Shown here: positions 10,441 to 22,500 of the stretch, in pieces
Layout: every line of letters starts with the position of its first letter
Position numbering within the stretch: position 1 is the first letter of the stretch
Origin: Ophioderma brevispina
Taxonomy: Eukaryota; Echinodermata; Ophiuroidea; Amphilepidida; Ophiodermatidae
Direction of reading: 5' to 3'
Length of the DNA: 64,000 bases
Assembly (NCBI GenBank): GCA_023653785.1
Contig: JAMKCH010072691.1
Span: 100,506 to 164,505 of the forward strand
Program-made: the position numbers and the translations under genes
Notes under the pieces: generated by a model
The model's database searches: none
Told to the model about the DNA's origin: nothing
Seen by the model: the letters and a program-made list of their open reading frames with translations, nothing else

Positions 10441-11690
10441 ATTTGTCTGCCTAAGCGTCAATGTTTAAGCTTATTTACTTTTTTTTGTATTGTAGAATGG
10501 GAGGGTCTTATATGCATGATTCTAGCAGAATCTATGACAAAGCGAGACTCAATTCAATGCACGCGAGGATCAAGTAAATGATACAGCCTCTCCAGCTTAT
10601 TTACTTCTGACCGCAATGAATATAAAGAAAGGAAATTAAATCGTTGTTGTAAATTTATAATTTCTTGACTTTAGACCTTTGAATACGGTAAAGTGCCACT
10701 TTTTCTGACGACATCATTTTTGGAAAAAGGGAGTGTATGTTGATACCAAATGTGTTTTTTTTTGAAAAGCAACGACATTTGTGCAGAGCCAAATGTTTCT
10801 TCTCCTCAAAACTTTTTAAATTTTTCCAATCGTACAGTTCTAAGTGAAGTTATGCAAGAGTTGACAGAGATAAATTACACGCAATTACACGCATCGTGTA
10901 TGACATCTGAACCTCGCTACTGGGTTCGGGGATATTCTTCAGAATTACATACCTTCCCCGCAAAATGTATTCATGAATAATTACGTTTATGATAAGTAAA
11001 TCCGCCCCGTATGTAGCAAACAATGCACTTCAGATTCTTTTTTCATTTGGAACTGCAGAGCCATTGTTACTCTCCATGCAGTTGAAAAGATTTCAGGTGT
11101 TATCACCGCCCAGTGTAGATTGAGCTGGTTTCGTTCGCGATTAAAATATAATTTTTGAGGTTCTACTGTGAGTTCAATTAATTTTGACTGTATATTTCAT
11201 CATTTTTTGAAAAAAAATACATCGGTCCTCGGATCGCATGTGTCGTCTACCGTCGCGGTTTGTATATGATACGCCTCATATGATCTTTGCCTTGATATGG
11301 GACCTTTGACCTCATAAACAAAAAGAAACGAATGCGAACAAAACTCATGGTATATATATGTTGCTTGGTAAGCTGTCACCCAATATCTTTGTGCAGAACC
11401 AAGATCTATAACTTATTGATGGACCTCGTTTCTATTTGCCAAACAACTTTCTTTCATGATTTTTGGTTCATCTTTGTTTCCTTTTCGGAAAAATGATGAA
11501 ATATACGGTCAAGGTTAATTTAACGCACAGTAGAAGCCCAAGGTTTATTTTTCGTGAAGAGGACAAGTATCCTGTGATTGCGTCATGAAAAAAATAGCTC
11601 AATCTTAATTGGGGTGTTAATAGCACCTGAAATCTTATCAACTTTATTGGTAATAACAATGGCTCTGTACTTCCAGATAAAAAATAATTT
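10441..11690. other. Stretch without recognisable gene
   Basis: A 76-codon frame at 10750-10980 and several shorter ones show no domain, splice context or conservation that I can identify. Confidence 0.5.
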
Positions 11691-11699
11691 GAAGTGCTT

Positions 11700-12215
11700 T
11701 ATAAGCCCCATAGAGTACTCTATGAAATTAATATTGGTCGACCAAAATGGGCACATTTTTTCTCATAACTTCCAATCCAAACATCCTTTAGCCCTAAGAT
11801 TTCATAGGGTAAATGAGCAAAATGGTAGCTTTCTTCTGATACCAAAATTTTGACCAAAAATGCAAATAATGCGCCCGCAGGCGGAGTGCCCATCTCTCTG
11901 TCATTGGCGTTTGGGCCAGACTCCCTCATATAATGTTGCTGTGGGGGGTTCGCCACTCCTCCCGCACAGCGAGTCTGTTTTGCATTCCCAGCATATGCCG
12001 GTACCCATTTATACTCCTGGGTGGAGAGAAGCAAGCGAGGTAAAGTGCCTTGCCCAAGTGCACAACACATTGGCGACAGTTGGGCTAGAAAAACCCACAA
12101 CCTTATGAGGGGAGCGCTGATCCACTGCACCACATGTGCCTTCACCTATATTTTATTTTGACCACTTCTGGTAAATCTGGGGTTCTGGGGACGAGACTAT
12201 TAGCGATCGGACCAT
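11700..12215 (+). mobile_element. DNA-element family R2, copy 1 (interrupted by SINE)
   Basis: Shares AATATTGGTCGACCAAAATG, TTCTTCTGATACCAAAATTT and the CCACTTC-GGTAAA-TCTGGGG, GGGACGAG-CTATTAGC-ATCGGAC series with copy 2 (about 12313-12477). The minus-strand copy at 27689-28090 shares the last block. The right end reads inward as CCGATCGCTAATAG. A SINE with a 10-bp duplication splits it at 11857-12154. It is probably a non-autonomous TIR element; the left end is not well defined. Confidence 0.55.
11857..12154 (-). mobile_element. tRNA-type SINE, minus strand
   Basis: Read on the minus strand, it begins with a pol III A-box-like GGTGCAGTGGATCAGCGC (near 12115-12133) and a degenerate B-box-like GGTTGTGGGTTTTTC (near 12090-12104). 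A body block follows with GGCACTTTACCTCGCTTGC and CTCCACCCAGGAGTATAAAT (about 12010-12050), a form I associate with animal tRNA-derived SINEs. It is flanked by the exact 10-bp duplication ATTTTGACCA (11847-11856 and 12155-12164), and its removal restores R2. It is a retroposed element, not a tRNA gene. Confidence 0.75.
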
Positions 12216-12312
12216 GGACCTTTAATAATAATCTGTGCAGAAATCCGTTACTTCGCTGACATGCGTAGTCAAAGTCCTTATATACAAGCATCTTTCTCTC
12301 TTTGATCCCATC

Positions 12313-12477
12313 ACCTATAGAGTAAAATTAATATTGGTCGACCAAAATGGGGAATATTTTCGCTCATAACATCACAGAAGAAATGAGAAAAATAGTAGCG
12401 TTCTTCTGATACCAAAATTTTGACCACTTCCGGTAAAATCTGGGGTCCCTGGGGACGAGGCTATTAGCAATCGGACT
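12313..12477 (+). mobile_element. DNA-element family R2, copy 2
   Basis: Tandem, shorter relative of copy 1. It has the GGTCGACC block at about 12340, the TTCTGATACCAAAATTTTGA block near 12405 and the GGGACGAGGCTATTAGC end near 12455. It lacks about 80 bp between the first two blocks compared with copy 1. Confidence 0.55.
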
Positions 12478-13249
12478 ACTCGCTATACAGGGTAATTTAT
12501 AGCCAAGACATTGCTAATCTCAGTCGTTTTATGACTTCCTTTCCTTGCCCTTTCGTTTGTTGGTTTTCAAACGCTTTTAATACTCCACTAGATGTAAACA
12601 TGCCGCTGTGAGTCGAGCACACTAAATCAGTAATAAGCCACATTACACCTTACGGGTTTAACGAGAAAAAGCGGCCAATGACCATTTGACCCAATGGACC
12701 ACGTAGCACATAATCTTGCACGTGACTGTCCTCTTTCTTGCAAATTGTCATGTAAGTAACCCGTGTGCACGTGCAATAATGTTTGTGATAACCAATTAAA
12801 CTATTAAAGTGGGAGTCCTAGAAAGGCATATTCAAACTTACTGATATTATCACCCATCTTATACTCTTTATCAAAATGATTTATAAGCGTACTTGTAAAT
12901 GCTAAGTCCCGCCGCTTGTTGATATCGCGCGCTTATATCTTGTAAAAGGTATTTTGACAAATGCTATGCAGCCACCTTCTCCAATTTGGAAAACGATTTC
13001 AATGCTTAGAAAGATAAATGCCCATTGTTGCTAATAATTCGCCATCGAAGTGGTTACATAACTCCCTGGTTACTGGATCACGCATCTTTTGGAATGTTAT
13101 TGCAGGCCGTAGACTTTGTGTAGTGATCATTTCGATCGTGGTGCAGGACTCAAAAGCGTGATCCAGTTGACATAGTAACGACCGGATTACACGTAACACT
13201 TCGCTAGCGAATAGACTAAATGTAATTGCGGGTACTTTTCTGCATGACT

Positions 13250-13560
13250 GCCTATACAGCTGAGGTGTTAATCCACTTAGTCCCCTGTCAGATCAATACT
13301 AAACCTTCTATAAAAACCAAAACAATGGTATGCCTGGTATGTGATTTGCTGACTATCCTTCTACGTACAGCTGAGGTGTTAATGCACCTACCCTGTCAGA
13401 TCAATATATCTTAAACATGTCTATAGAAAACCACAAAAGCAATGGTATACATGGTATTTTAGAATTATGACCATGATTGCTACATACACTGAGGTCCCGG
13501 TGTTCATCCACTTAGCATCGTAATGAACCGCATATCAATATCTTAAACACGTCTATAAAA
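13250..13560 (+). repeat. Internal tandem repeat, about 110-120 bp period
   Basis: Three diverged units, each running from ACAGCTGAGGTGTTAAT-like sequence through TGTCAGATCAAT to CTATA-AAACCA-AAAGCAATGG. Units begin near 13256, 13367 and 13484. Copy 1 of R1 has only one such unit. Confidence 0.6.
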
Positions 13561-13905
13561 CAAAAGCCTCGTATCTGAATGACTGACTATATGCTTTTCA
13601 AAATCGGCTAAAACGCATTTCCGGTGCACAATAACTGGTGGCAGTGATCGTCGTCGAGTGCCAAATTGTGTAAACACGTAATTCAATCGGATAAATCGCA
13701 ATCTCATCATAGTGCGCAGTTCACTCCATAGAAAAACGTTTTTACACAATTGTTGAAAGTGGCGTGGTCTACGGTTAGCAAGCTTACCTCTGAGCAAAGG
13801 TCCTCGGATCAAATCTCAGTGGGACCACTTGCTTGATTTATTCGGGAACCAATTTGGATTTAGTTGTATAACAGAGATTGATTAAAACCTGAATACCACT
13901 TTCTC

Positions 13906-13936
13906 ATGGTTCCTTTAATGCAAAGGAACCATGAAA
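13906..13936. other. Short perfect hairpin
   Basis: TCATGGTTCCTTT and AAAGGAACCATGA are exact reverse complements separated by AATGC. There is no T-run or gene around it to suggest a terminator. It could be an element terminus. Confidence 0.5.
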
Positions 13937-13939
13937 GCT

Positions 13940-14130
13940 TGCACTTTCCCATCCGGTGTGTTTCCGTGTAGTGTGTTGTATGTTGCAATATTGCGCCTGT
14001 TTCAGCTGCTGCCTCTAAGTTCAGTTGTTTTCTGTCTATAATTATTAAGTTGTAAAGTCTCTATAATTTGGCCTACAGGCCACGATTGAGATTAAAATAA
14101 ACCTTGATTATTATAAACCTTGATATTTAT
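13940..14130 (+). mobile_element. LINE 3' tail-like sequence
   Basis: The block ends with TTTGGCCTACAGGCCACGAT and then GATTAAAATAAACCTTGATT followed by a short repeat of AAACCTTGAT. This layout, a small hairpin then short tandem repeats after an AATAAA-like signal, resembles 3' ends of CR1/Jockey-type LINEs. No ORF remains upstream. Confidence 0.4.
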
Positions 14131-14345
14131 TTGGAACTTGCCATGGTGCTCACGTGATTGTCATCAGCTAGCCGTTCCATAAAAATAGGGGATATTAATT
14201 TGTTAACAACAATGTAAACATCTAAATTGTTTTTCATATAGTGGCGTGAATATATCTAGCACAGTATTTTCATCCCATTGAATAGGTTTTCTATGCTCAA
14301 ATCCCCCGAATAATCTCCATTCCTTTCGGCTACATTAAATGTGGG

Positions 14346-17081
14346 TGACCCGTTAGGGTCCAGATTTTCATATGGTGTTTTCCCGCTCACGTAGAAGCAT
14401 ATCGCTTAAAACATCTCATGACAAATTTTGAGGTTAAATTGATGGGTAGCGAGAAGCAAAATGTGTATTCAATTACCAAGGATAGTGTTTGTTAGATTTT
14501 CAAAATGATATTTTTTTGCATGGTTATAAACCTTTTTATACATTAGCCCTCACTTAAAATTATAAGGCCACATATTACCGGTATCTTTAGCCTCTTATAA
14601 TGTCCCCCTCTGCTTTTGGGTAGGTTAATTTTATGTGTAATATTCTATATCTTCCAATGGCCTAGACTATCATTTTCGAGCATTTTGAAGAAATTCAAGT
14701 TTCTGAAAAGGTGCTGTCCGCTTTAACGGGATATTTATATCAATACTACGTGATTTTATGAATCCCCAAATAACTTGAGTGATTGCGTGCCTTCAGCAAT
14801 TCATAATTCTAAAAGTTATTTAATCAGACTCAGTGCATTATTTTCGTATGTATAGACACCTGATCCCACATCATAAACACACAGTTTGAGGGAGTATAGA
14901 TCATAAAAATGCCGAAACTCCCCCAAACAGGTGGCAATCAACTGCTGATTCCACCTGTGACAGCACGAAAGCAGTTTCACGTATTTAATAACTACGTAAG
15001 CAACATTCATGTTACACTGAGCCACACGCCATTAAATTTCCAAAGGGCATGGAAGTTTGGGATCCGGGTAAGATATTTTTTCTGCCTTTTTTCTGATTTT
15101 TCTCCGCATTTACATTTTATACATTTGTTTTAGAGGGGGGTGGGGGTAGGGCATTTTGTACTCAACATTGAAGAACTTGTTTATGTTGTCCACTATGGTC
15201 GAAGGGTTTTTTTTTTCAAAAAAAACTTCCATTCCCCAATAATAAAATGGTACGCCCGTTATGACAGGCACATTGCATCATGTAGCATGATGAGCCACAA
15301 AAAAACTGCCTTCCGCGAAATCATTTTGTTTTGGGCGCAAAACGCTTGGGCTGACTTGGATTCAGTGGCTCGCAAACAAACGCGCCCATCAATTTTCGGC
15401 ATAATTTGAGTCAAGCAATTTAAGTTTCGAGTTTGTCTCGCTAACTGCCAATATCAACATACTGAAATTCCTGAAAATCATGAATCGTAAAGCTGTTTTC
15501 GATACGTCCGAATGTTTAAGTTCGTAGCTAATTCTTTAAAATGTTCACATTCATGGGGACATAATGTTAAATAACCGCTTATATCTTTTCTGTTCCAAGT
15601 ATGTTGCGCTATTCACAATTCATATGTACTGGTGTAACGTATCTGGTCAGCCTTTTTCTTAATCGTGCGTTCTGATAAATTATACTACCAACGTTGACCT
15701 CTATACCTGATCAGGTATAACCTACATACTAAGTCTAGTGTGGATTCGACTCCATGTATCAACTGCCGTTATGCCAGAGGGATTATCATGCTAGCAATAT
15801 TGGCGACAGCTCTCAAAGACTCTTGCGAACTTATATCTAATATTGTCATTTTTTAGACTTTATAATTATGGCATAATAGAGGCTATAAAAAGCCATGTAA
15901 ATCTGTGATATATATGCGCTCTTGTGTAGGCGACAGGGACACACAATTTAAAGAACAGATTTGGCTGCTGGCAACATGCTAAAGCAAGAATTATGCCTCA
16001 TCAGCCTTATTGCTTGATACGTTCTCGGCAGGTACAATCTTTAAGTCCGAATCATTTTTGAAAAAACATTTACCTCTATTATAATTTAAATTACCGTAAC
16101 AAAGATTCATTTATAGCGAGCGAAGAAAGCTTCAGAAGAGGCTGACTGCGATCCTGCGAGTGACTCGCAAAAATCAAGTTTGAACACTTTATCGGAGCAC
16201 GGCCCCGAGAGCAGGGGACCGCAAGTGAAGAGTGTGCACGTCCGATTAAGTGTGGCGTGTTACACTACAAATCATTGCATTAATAATCCCTAAATTGATG
16301 AAACAGCGTGCCAAACCCCTTTAATGCCCCCCCCCCCGCTTGGATTTTAAGGTTACACAGGGTCAAAATTTGTAAATGCTCCAATTATGTTGAAAAGACA
16401 TTACACTCTTTCTCATATTACATGGACTCTAAAATTTAGTGTTCGTGACTCATTTGATGAAGATGCTTTACTTGTGACGATTGTGAGCCCTTGTTATATA
16501 GACATTTTAGATATGCAATGTCATCTGTCCATTTAGTCCAAAAAATCGGTAAATATCAGAATCTAAAGGTATCTTGAGTCACAAATACTTAATAGCAATT
16601 TAAATGTAGACAAGTCTATAAATCCAGGTTGCGGCTGAAATATTGAAGAAGTCAAAGGAAGAAACGAGAAATGGTGTCACCAAATCATGATTTATTTGAA
16701 TTTATTATATAGCCCAACCTACTTACGAAAGTAACATTTCAGATTATAAACAATGACCATTTTGTCATTTTTGCTAGGAGTTAACGCAACTGTTAGGATG
16801 ATGTTATGGAATAGTATGACAACATATGTAATAGCCTACTTTAGTTGTACTAATGCCCCAAAAATACTATACAGGTCAAAAGAAATAACACAAACTGGGA
16901 ACGTGATCAGGTAGAACACGGCGGAGGTGGAAATGGTAACATTATCCTGGCTATGTCTCTTAGCTTCAAGGAGATATCGATAATACCTCCTTGTTATGAA
17001 TACGGTAGCTGTCACATAGTTGAGCTGATATGCGCTCTTTCTACCTCAATCTTTGAACCATAAAGGTGTCATGATGTTAAA
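14346..17081. other. 2.7 kb without recognisable gene
   Basis: No frame with a recognisable domain; short frames at 14909-15133 and 15140-15409 have none. A C11 run lies near 16328. I see no RNA gene or duplicated segment. Confidence 0.5.
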
Positions 17082-18597
17082 GGTGCAACGAGAGATTTCA
17101 AGTCATCTACACTGTTAAAAAAAATGTCCGTAAATTTACGGAAATTTCTGGCAGCAGTATTTCCAGTCATTTTTAGGGTAAATTTACAGAAATTTCTGTC
17201 AATTAACGGAACTTTGACAGTAATTTTACAGAAATTTGTCTCATATTATGGAAAAAAATATGTATTTTAACGAATTTTTCGCGTATTTTAAAATTACGGA
17301 ACCAACAAAAGTCCGGAAATATTGCCTGCCAGAAATTTTTGAATATTCCGTAAATTAACATTTTTAGCTATTTTTTTATGTTTTTTGTTTTTATTTTTTA
17401 TTGTTTTCTAAAACAGATTTTTCCGTAAAGTTACGGAAAATCTGTTTTTCCTTAATTTACGGAACTTTTTAACAGTGTATATTTTCTGTGATCTGTAGTG
17501 ATTTCACAAAGATTAGACACGCAATAGATTCCTACCTAACCGTTTATATGGTTACAGAATAACTTAAAAGAAAACAAAAGGTGATTTGTATATCTTATAT
17601 TTTCAGTAAGAAAACATAAACTGAATTTCGTATTTGCTCCTATATAATTATGAAATTTCACAATTTTTGGACCAAAGTACAATTCTCAGCTGAACACTAA
17701 GTGCCCAAGGGTGGGGGGGGGGTTCCATAGTACCCGCATTTGATTTTTTGCGATTCCTCGGTTACGCAATCAGATTTTCAAGGAGTTTTTTGCTAATTTG
17801 TCTGATTTATGAATAACGCTTCTCCTGAACAAAAAAAATTTAAATCCTCCCACGGCTTCAGATAGAATAATTAGGTGGGTCCCTAGGACCCCCCCCCCCC
17901 CCCTTGGCACTAACGGAAGTAAAAAAAAAACAGATATTTACAATTAAAAAATAAGTATAAATCTTGGGATTTATTGCTTATTATATACCTTAGGAGGCAA
18001 TTAATAATAATTATATACTTAAACTCAAATAACCTTTATATGTTGATAGCAATCATTTTATTTTTGTCATGACCATACTCTTAACTGTGTAAGTCTATGG
18101 GAAAGACACAAGGTGAATTTGAAGTTTCTGAGAAAAATACAAGATGGTATAAATTTGGCTATATTTTGCAATTAAATTTAATTGGTTATTCTAGAGTAGA
18201 TATAATGAATTATTTTGGTTCAACACCTTGATATTGGAGTTGCTGAGGATGGAATTGTGCGAACCACTCTTTTCGGAGAGTGACAATTTCAATTGGCCAT
18301 AAGGTCAAGGTCATTTCGTTTTTTCATTTTTTTATTGTGGATATTGTGGTTTCTTACGTGACCCCCATTTTACTTGTGATGGTGTCATGAACAAACTCCC
18401 ATGGGAAAGTGGAGTATCCTGGGTTTGGGTCCCTAGGACCCCCCCCCCCCTCCCCCCCTTGGGGCACTACCGGAAAGTTTTTTTAGCTTGGACACTTAAT
18501 CCTTTATTAGGAGATATTTTATGGAAAGCTTAGACCAGTGTAAACTCAGAATTTCAATTTTTTTAGGTACCCCTGATATTGAAATCTCTCGTTGCAC
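17082..18597. mobile_element. Inverted-repeat element R3, copy A
   Basis: Bounded by GGTGCAACGAGAGATTTCA at 17082-17100 and its near reverse complement TGAAATCTCTCGTTGCAC at 18580-18597. The interior (about 17565-17700 and 18475-18597) matches 38187-38420, showing a family. No transposase frame is visible, so it is non-autonomous. It contains a nested TA-flanked MITE, G and C homopolymer runs (near 17715, 17890, 18440) and a repeated GGGTCCCTAGGACCCCCC word at 17878 and 18427. Confidence 0.65.
17110..17477. mobile_element. Tc1/mariner-type MITE nested in R3
   Basis: Terminal inverted repeats CACTGTTAAAAA and TTTTTAACAGTG are flanked by TA on both sides (17108-17109 and 17478-17479), the target preference of Tc1/mariner elements. 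The interior is rich in the palindromic words CCGTAAATTTACGG and CCGTAA-TTACGG. No transposase is encoded. It lies directly inside the left terminus of R3. Confidence 0.75.
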
Positions 18598-20345
18598 ATC
18601 TAATGTGTTAACAGAAATATCTGTTTTGTTTTATGTGGGGGAAAATAAAAGTAATTGATAAATGCTTTAACAAGATAGCGAAAAGATGCAATAAACTATG
18701 TTACAAGGTGACTCATGATTTCCAGAATGAGGGCGCCCTCATTTTCTATCAAATCTTATTTTTTTTTAATTACTTGTTTTTTTTTTTTTTTTTTTTTTTT
18801 AATTTATAGAATTTTTAAGCTCAAATCGAAGTTTGTCATATAGAAAATCACAACCTCATCCCCATCACACGAACTGGCGGACTCCAACCTCATAAATTGT
18901 ATCTCTTTTGTCAAATCATAATTCTCAACTAACTTACCAAATATTTGTATGTTGCTTTTTGTATAGAAGTCCTACCAGGGCACATTCGAATTATTTGTTT
19001 GTGTACTTATTCTAGCGGGGCCGGTGCCTTCTCAGAATTATAAATGCATCAAGGCACCGAAGCGTGTGTCTGGTGGAAGAACAAAAAAAAAAAAAAATCA
19101 GCAACTTTGTAGCAAAATTCTGGATCGGAATTTTTTGGTTATACAAGAACCCTATGGTAACTGCTATATAGCACATAAGTATTATTACATCAAACGAAAA
19201 ATTGAGCCACTTAGGTGACTTAGGTAGTCAGGTTACTACCACAAAAAGTTTGTTTCAAATCTTCTGAGTCAGCCTTTAAGAGCTGTCACTAAGTCCTACT
19301 TGAATTTCGAAAACAACGCTTTCATGGACCGATTATCTGTACCCGTTATGCTTAAGAGCGCTTCAAAACTTGGTTGCTCGCCGGTTCCGCCTGGTTCTTA
19401 CCAGTCTAACCGTGTTTTGTTAATCTAACATGAGACTCGTCAATCAACCATGAATGTATGTAATGATGTTGTCATTATCCCATATCACGTCCCTAGAAGA
19501 AACTTCTGACGATCAACGCAGAAAGGGGGCTTGCGTTATTTTTCTTGTGATGATGTCAATTTCCTCCCCCTAACCCAAGGGGTCCTCTCCGTGTTTTTTT
19601 TTTTTTCAAAAATGTAAATGCAGTTAAGGAACGTTATGGATATATCTTGACCAAAACAACGACTTGATATATCTTAACTTTTGGACCCATGTCCGAAACC
19701 AACAAACCACCAAACAAACAAACAAACGCCACGCTAAAAACGAATTTTGCAAACGGCAATGGTGCCAATTATTATAACATTCCGAAGAGAAGCATTTAGT
19801 GCTTTCAAGAACGTTGGTTTTCTGATATATGTCTTATATTTATACATTTTGTAAGGATAACTCAAATGTAAACAAAGTCAAGGACGTACCAAGACCTCTA
19901 GCCAGGGTGGACACGGACCTGAAGATTTCTCCCTAGCCTGAAGATTGACCCTTTTCTTCTGCCTGCTTCAAAATTACGCCACTGAAATGATATTTTTTTT
20001 TCGAATAATGAGAACAAGCAGATGATTTTCTTTGCTATCTGCAGGTTATTTGGATTCCCAGTCTTTTAATTGAATTTTCAAACGTTACAAACCTGTTATC
20101 ATATATGTCATATCAAGAATACACTGTTTAAAGTCTCATGAGAGAAAAGGTGTTTTCTATGCAATACGTGGTCACAACATATTACTTATATTTCTAAGCA
20201 ACTATAAATTCCTTAAGGCATGTTTCATCTAATTTTAATACGTCTTAGCTCGGCAACAATAGAATATGGTTCTAACACATCCTCTAGACTCCACTAACTT
20301 ATAGTAGGGTCCTTTGGGCATTCCGCGTGACCGGGGGAGAGCAGA
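18598..20345. other. 1.7 kb without recognisable gene
   Basis: Contains a T24 run (about 18777-18800), an A15 run (about 19083-19097) and short frames without domains. The T24 run could be the reverse of a retroposed poly(A), but no body or target duplication could be defined. Confidence 0.45.
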
Positions 20346-20351
20346 GCAAAT

Positions 20352-21165
20352 CATTTCTCAGTGTATTTGTCTTCTATGAGTGTTAATGAACAATTTAGCG
20401 GGGGTGCCCTCGTGAAAGTGTTGGCGGAATTCAGGAGGGGGGAACATTCATATAATACTGGGTCAAAAATAAGAAATGCTGGACTGCTTGCTGTAAAAAG
20501 ATAACGCCAAGTGTTCGTTCTTGTTACCAGAGTAAAAAAAGGAATAGTTTGTACTCCGTACAACTTATGGTTGAGATATAACACAAAAATCGTCAAAATG
20601 TCAAAGGTCATCACGAAGGTTAATCTTAAATATGCTCAATTTCTTCACAAATGGGCTCAATTGTTTCATCCTATTCCTCAGAGACTTCCAACAAAAACAT
20701 TTTTGCAACCGCAAACAATTTTTTAAATTCCTGAGATCAATAGATGTCAATGGGTTTGTACCTTGTTTTGTTATTATCTCGATAAAGGAAATACAAATAG
20801 AGAGTGCCAACTACTTTAATTGCAATCCCTGTGAACAAGTTAACAATTTGAGACCTATTTTTAAAGAAGTGTGGCAATATTAAAGATTTAACTTTGGTGA
20901 CCTTTGAACATTTGACTATTTTGTCCTGATAACTCGGTACCTAATACCTTGCAGGTAGTACAAACTCTACCTTTTTTTAATCCGTGTAACAAGAAGAACA
21001 CTTGGGGTTACCTTTTGCAGCAATCATCGCATTTTTAATTTTTGACCCCTCTATTATGACTTTTTCCCCCGCTCCTGGATTCCGCCCACACTTTCTTCGA
21101 GGGGCCCCCCGCTAAAATTTTGTTCATTAACCTTCATAGAAGATAACTCCACTGAGAAATGATGC
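20352..21165. mobile_element. Long terminal-inverted-repeat element
   Basis: Left arm (about 20352-20640) and right arm (about 20870-21165) are diverged reverse complements. Ends CATTTCTCAGTG and CACTGAGAAATG pair, followed inward by TCTTCTATGA/TCATAGAAGA, AGCGGGGGTGCCCTCG/CGAGGGGCCCCCCGCT, GGGTCAAAAAT/ATTTTTGACCC and TGTCAAAGGTCA/TGACCTTTGAACA. A central region of about 230 bp is unpaired. No transposase frame. Foldback-type DNA element, family unknown. Confidence 0.7.
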
Positions 21166-21169
21166 CTGC

Positions 21170-22500
21170 TCGCCCACGGTCCACGAATTGCCAAATGACC
21201 CACTATAATATTCCACTGTGAGTCGAGCATACTACATCATATACCACCATCATTAAACCTTATGGAATATAATCCGAAAAAGCGACCAATGACCATATTG
21301 ACCCATAGTCCATTAGCACATAATCTCACACATGGCTGCTCGCCTTCCTGCTAATTACCGTATAGGTGTTAACGTGAAGACTGATGTGGTTAAACTCGTA
21401 AACAACTAACAAGCTCTATTCCTCTCGGCACCATTAAATGTTTAAATAAGCTTGAACCAGGATGTAACACAGAGCCAGACATAACAACACATGCAAGACT
21501 TAAAATAAAGGATGCAAATCTGAGAGAATATGACCAATCCCATTTAAAGCCACTATTTTTCATCAAAGTCCATTTTTTGCACTGTTGTATTGGAAATTGT
21601 TGTAGTAAAGACCGCTATAAGTGGCTAAGCATAACACGCCGTATGCTTTTTATGCTTTATTTACTAATAAAAGTCGGGATCCGGCTTTTATAAGCCCCAG
21701 AAATAGTCGTAAACGGCATCTTCAAGACCGCTTTAAAATGCCTAAGTGTCTGTTTGTTTTTACAAAGAAAAGTAATATAAGATGTTGATATGACCTAACA
21801 CTAGCTATGAAGAGACAAAATGGGCATTTTGAATTTAGAAAAAAATGACGGATAGTGGCTTTAACCCCAAATCTGTGGCATCAATAATTTTAGTTGATTC
21901 CTTTTCGGAACCTTCTATTTAATCCTGTTTAAGTTAATCACTTCTGATGTAGCACTCTATAGATAGGAATGGGAATACTACCACATTTTTTTTTAAACGA
22001 GTATATTCTATGGCCATTTGACTGCCCAAATGAATATGGTTACCATTTTGACCTCAAGCTATTGTTTTACCTAGCTTCGGGGAGATTAAATTTGGTGAAT
22101 TCAATGGTGAAATTTGATAATTTCAGACATGACGTCAAAAATCCATGTTCTTGTCTGACTATTTTGTCAGATGCTTTAAGTTTGTATGGTCAATAAAATG
22201 GCAATAGCAAACTATGATAATATTGTGCTGAATTGCGAAGGACATCGCATTTCAAAGTCATACCTATATTTGTCACATTTATGCCATTGACGCAATATAC
22301 AAAACTAAACATCCAGGTCAAAATTTCACTTGAGGACACAACGCATGCCGGATTTGTTTTCAGCTATTAAAACGGCCATAGAAACCACTCGTCTAAATAG
22401 AGATTTTAAAAGGTGTTAATTTACCACCTCTATTACAAAGGTGACTTTGGGAAAAATCTTACATTACAGGCATTGAGCTGAGGGTAGTGCCCAAGGAATA
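21170..22500 (+). repeat. Dispersed repeat R1, copy 3
   Basis: Carries the GTGAGTCGAGCATACTACATC block (about 21220), AAAAAGCGACCAATGACCAT (about 21276), a TTCCTCTCGGCACCATTAAA block (about 21418), CACTTCTGATGTAGCACTCT (about 21939) and GGTGACTTTGGGAAAAATCTT (about 22440). It is missing parts present in copies 1 and 2. A 75-codon frame at 21969-22196 has no recognised domain. Confidence 0.55.

Larger units (their letters stand above)
12478..14345 (+). repeat. Dispersed repeat R1, copy 2
   Basis: Same ordered blocks as copy 1: TAATTTATAGCCAAGACATT (about 12490), GAGTCGAGCACACTAAATCA (about 12611), AAAAAGCGGCCAATGACC (about 12667), the TCAGATCAATA-CTT-AA-GTCTATA blocks and TTCCTTTCGGCTACATTAAA (about 14320). 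The GAGGTGTTAAT-CACTTA block occurs about three times, near 13261, 13372 and 13492, so this copy has an internal tandem expansion. It also carries an extra LINE-tail-like stretch at about 13940-14125. Confidence 0.6.

Noticed and set aside
12085..12135. tRNA gene on the minus strand
   Set aside because: Box A-like and degraded box B-like words belong to a retroposed SINE with target duplication; no cloverleaf with an anticodon arm can be drawn.
13906..13936. Rho-independent terminator
   Set aside because: Bacterial-type terminators do not apply in this eukaryotic sequence, and there is no U-tract or upstream gene.
18777..18800. T24 run as the tail of a minus-strand retroposon
   Set aside because: No body, target duplication or sister empty site could be found, so only the homopolymer is supported.
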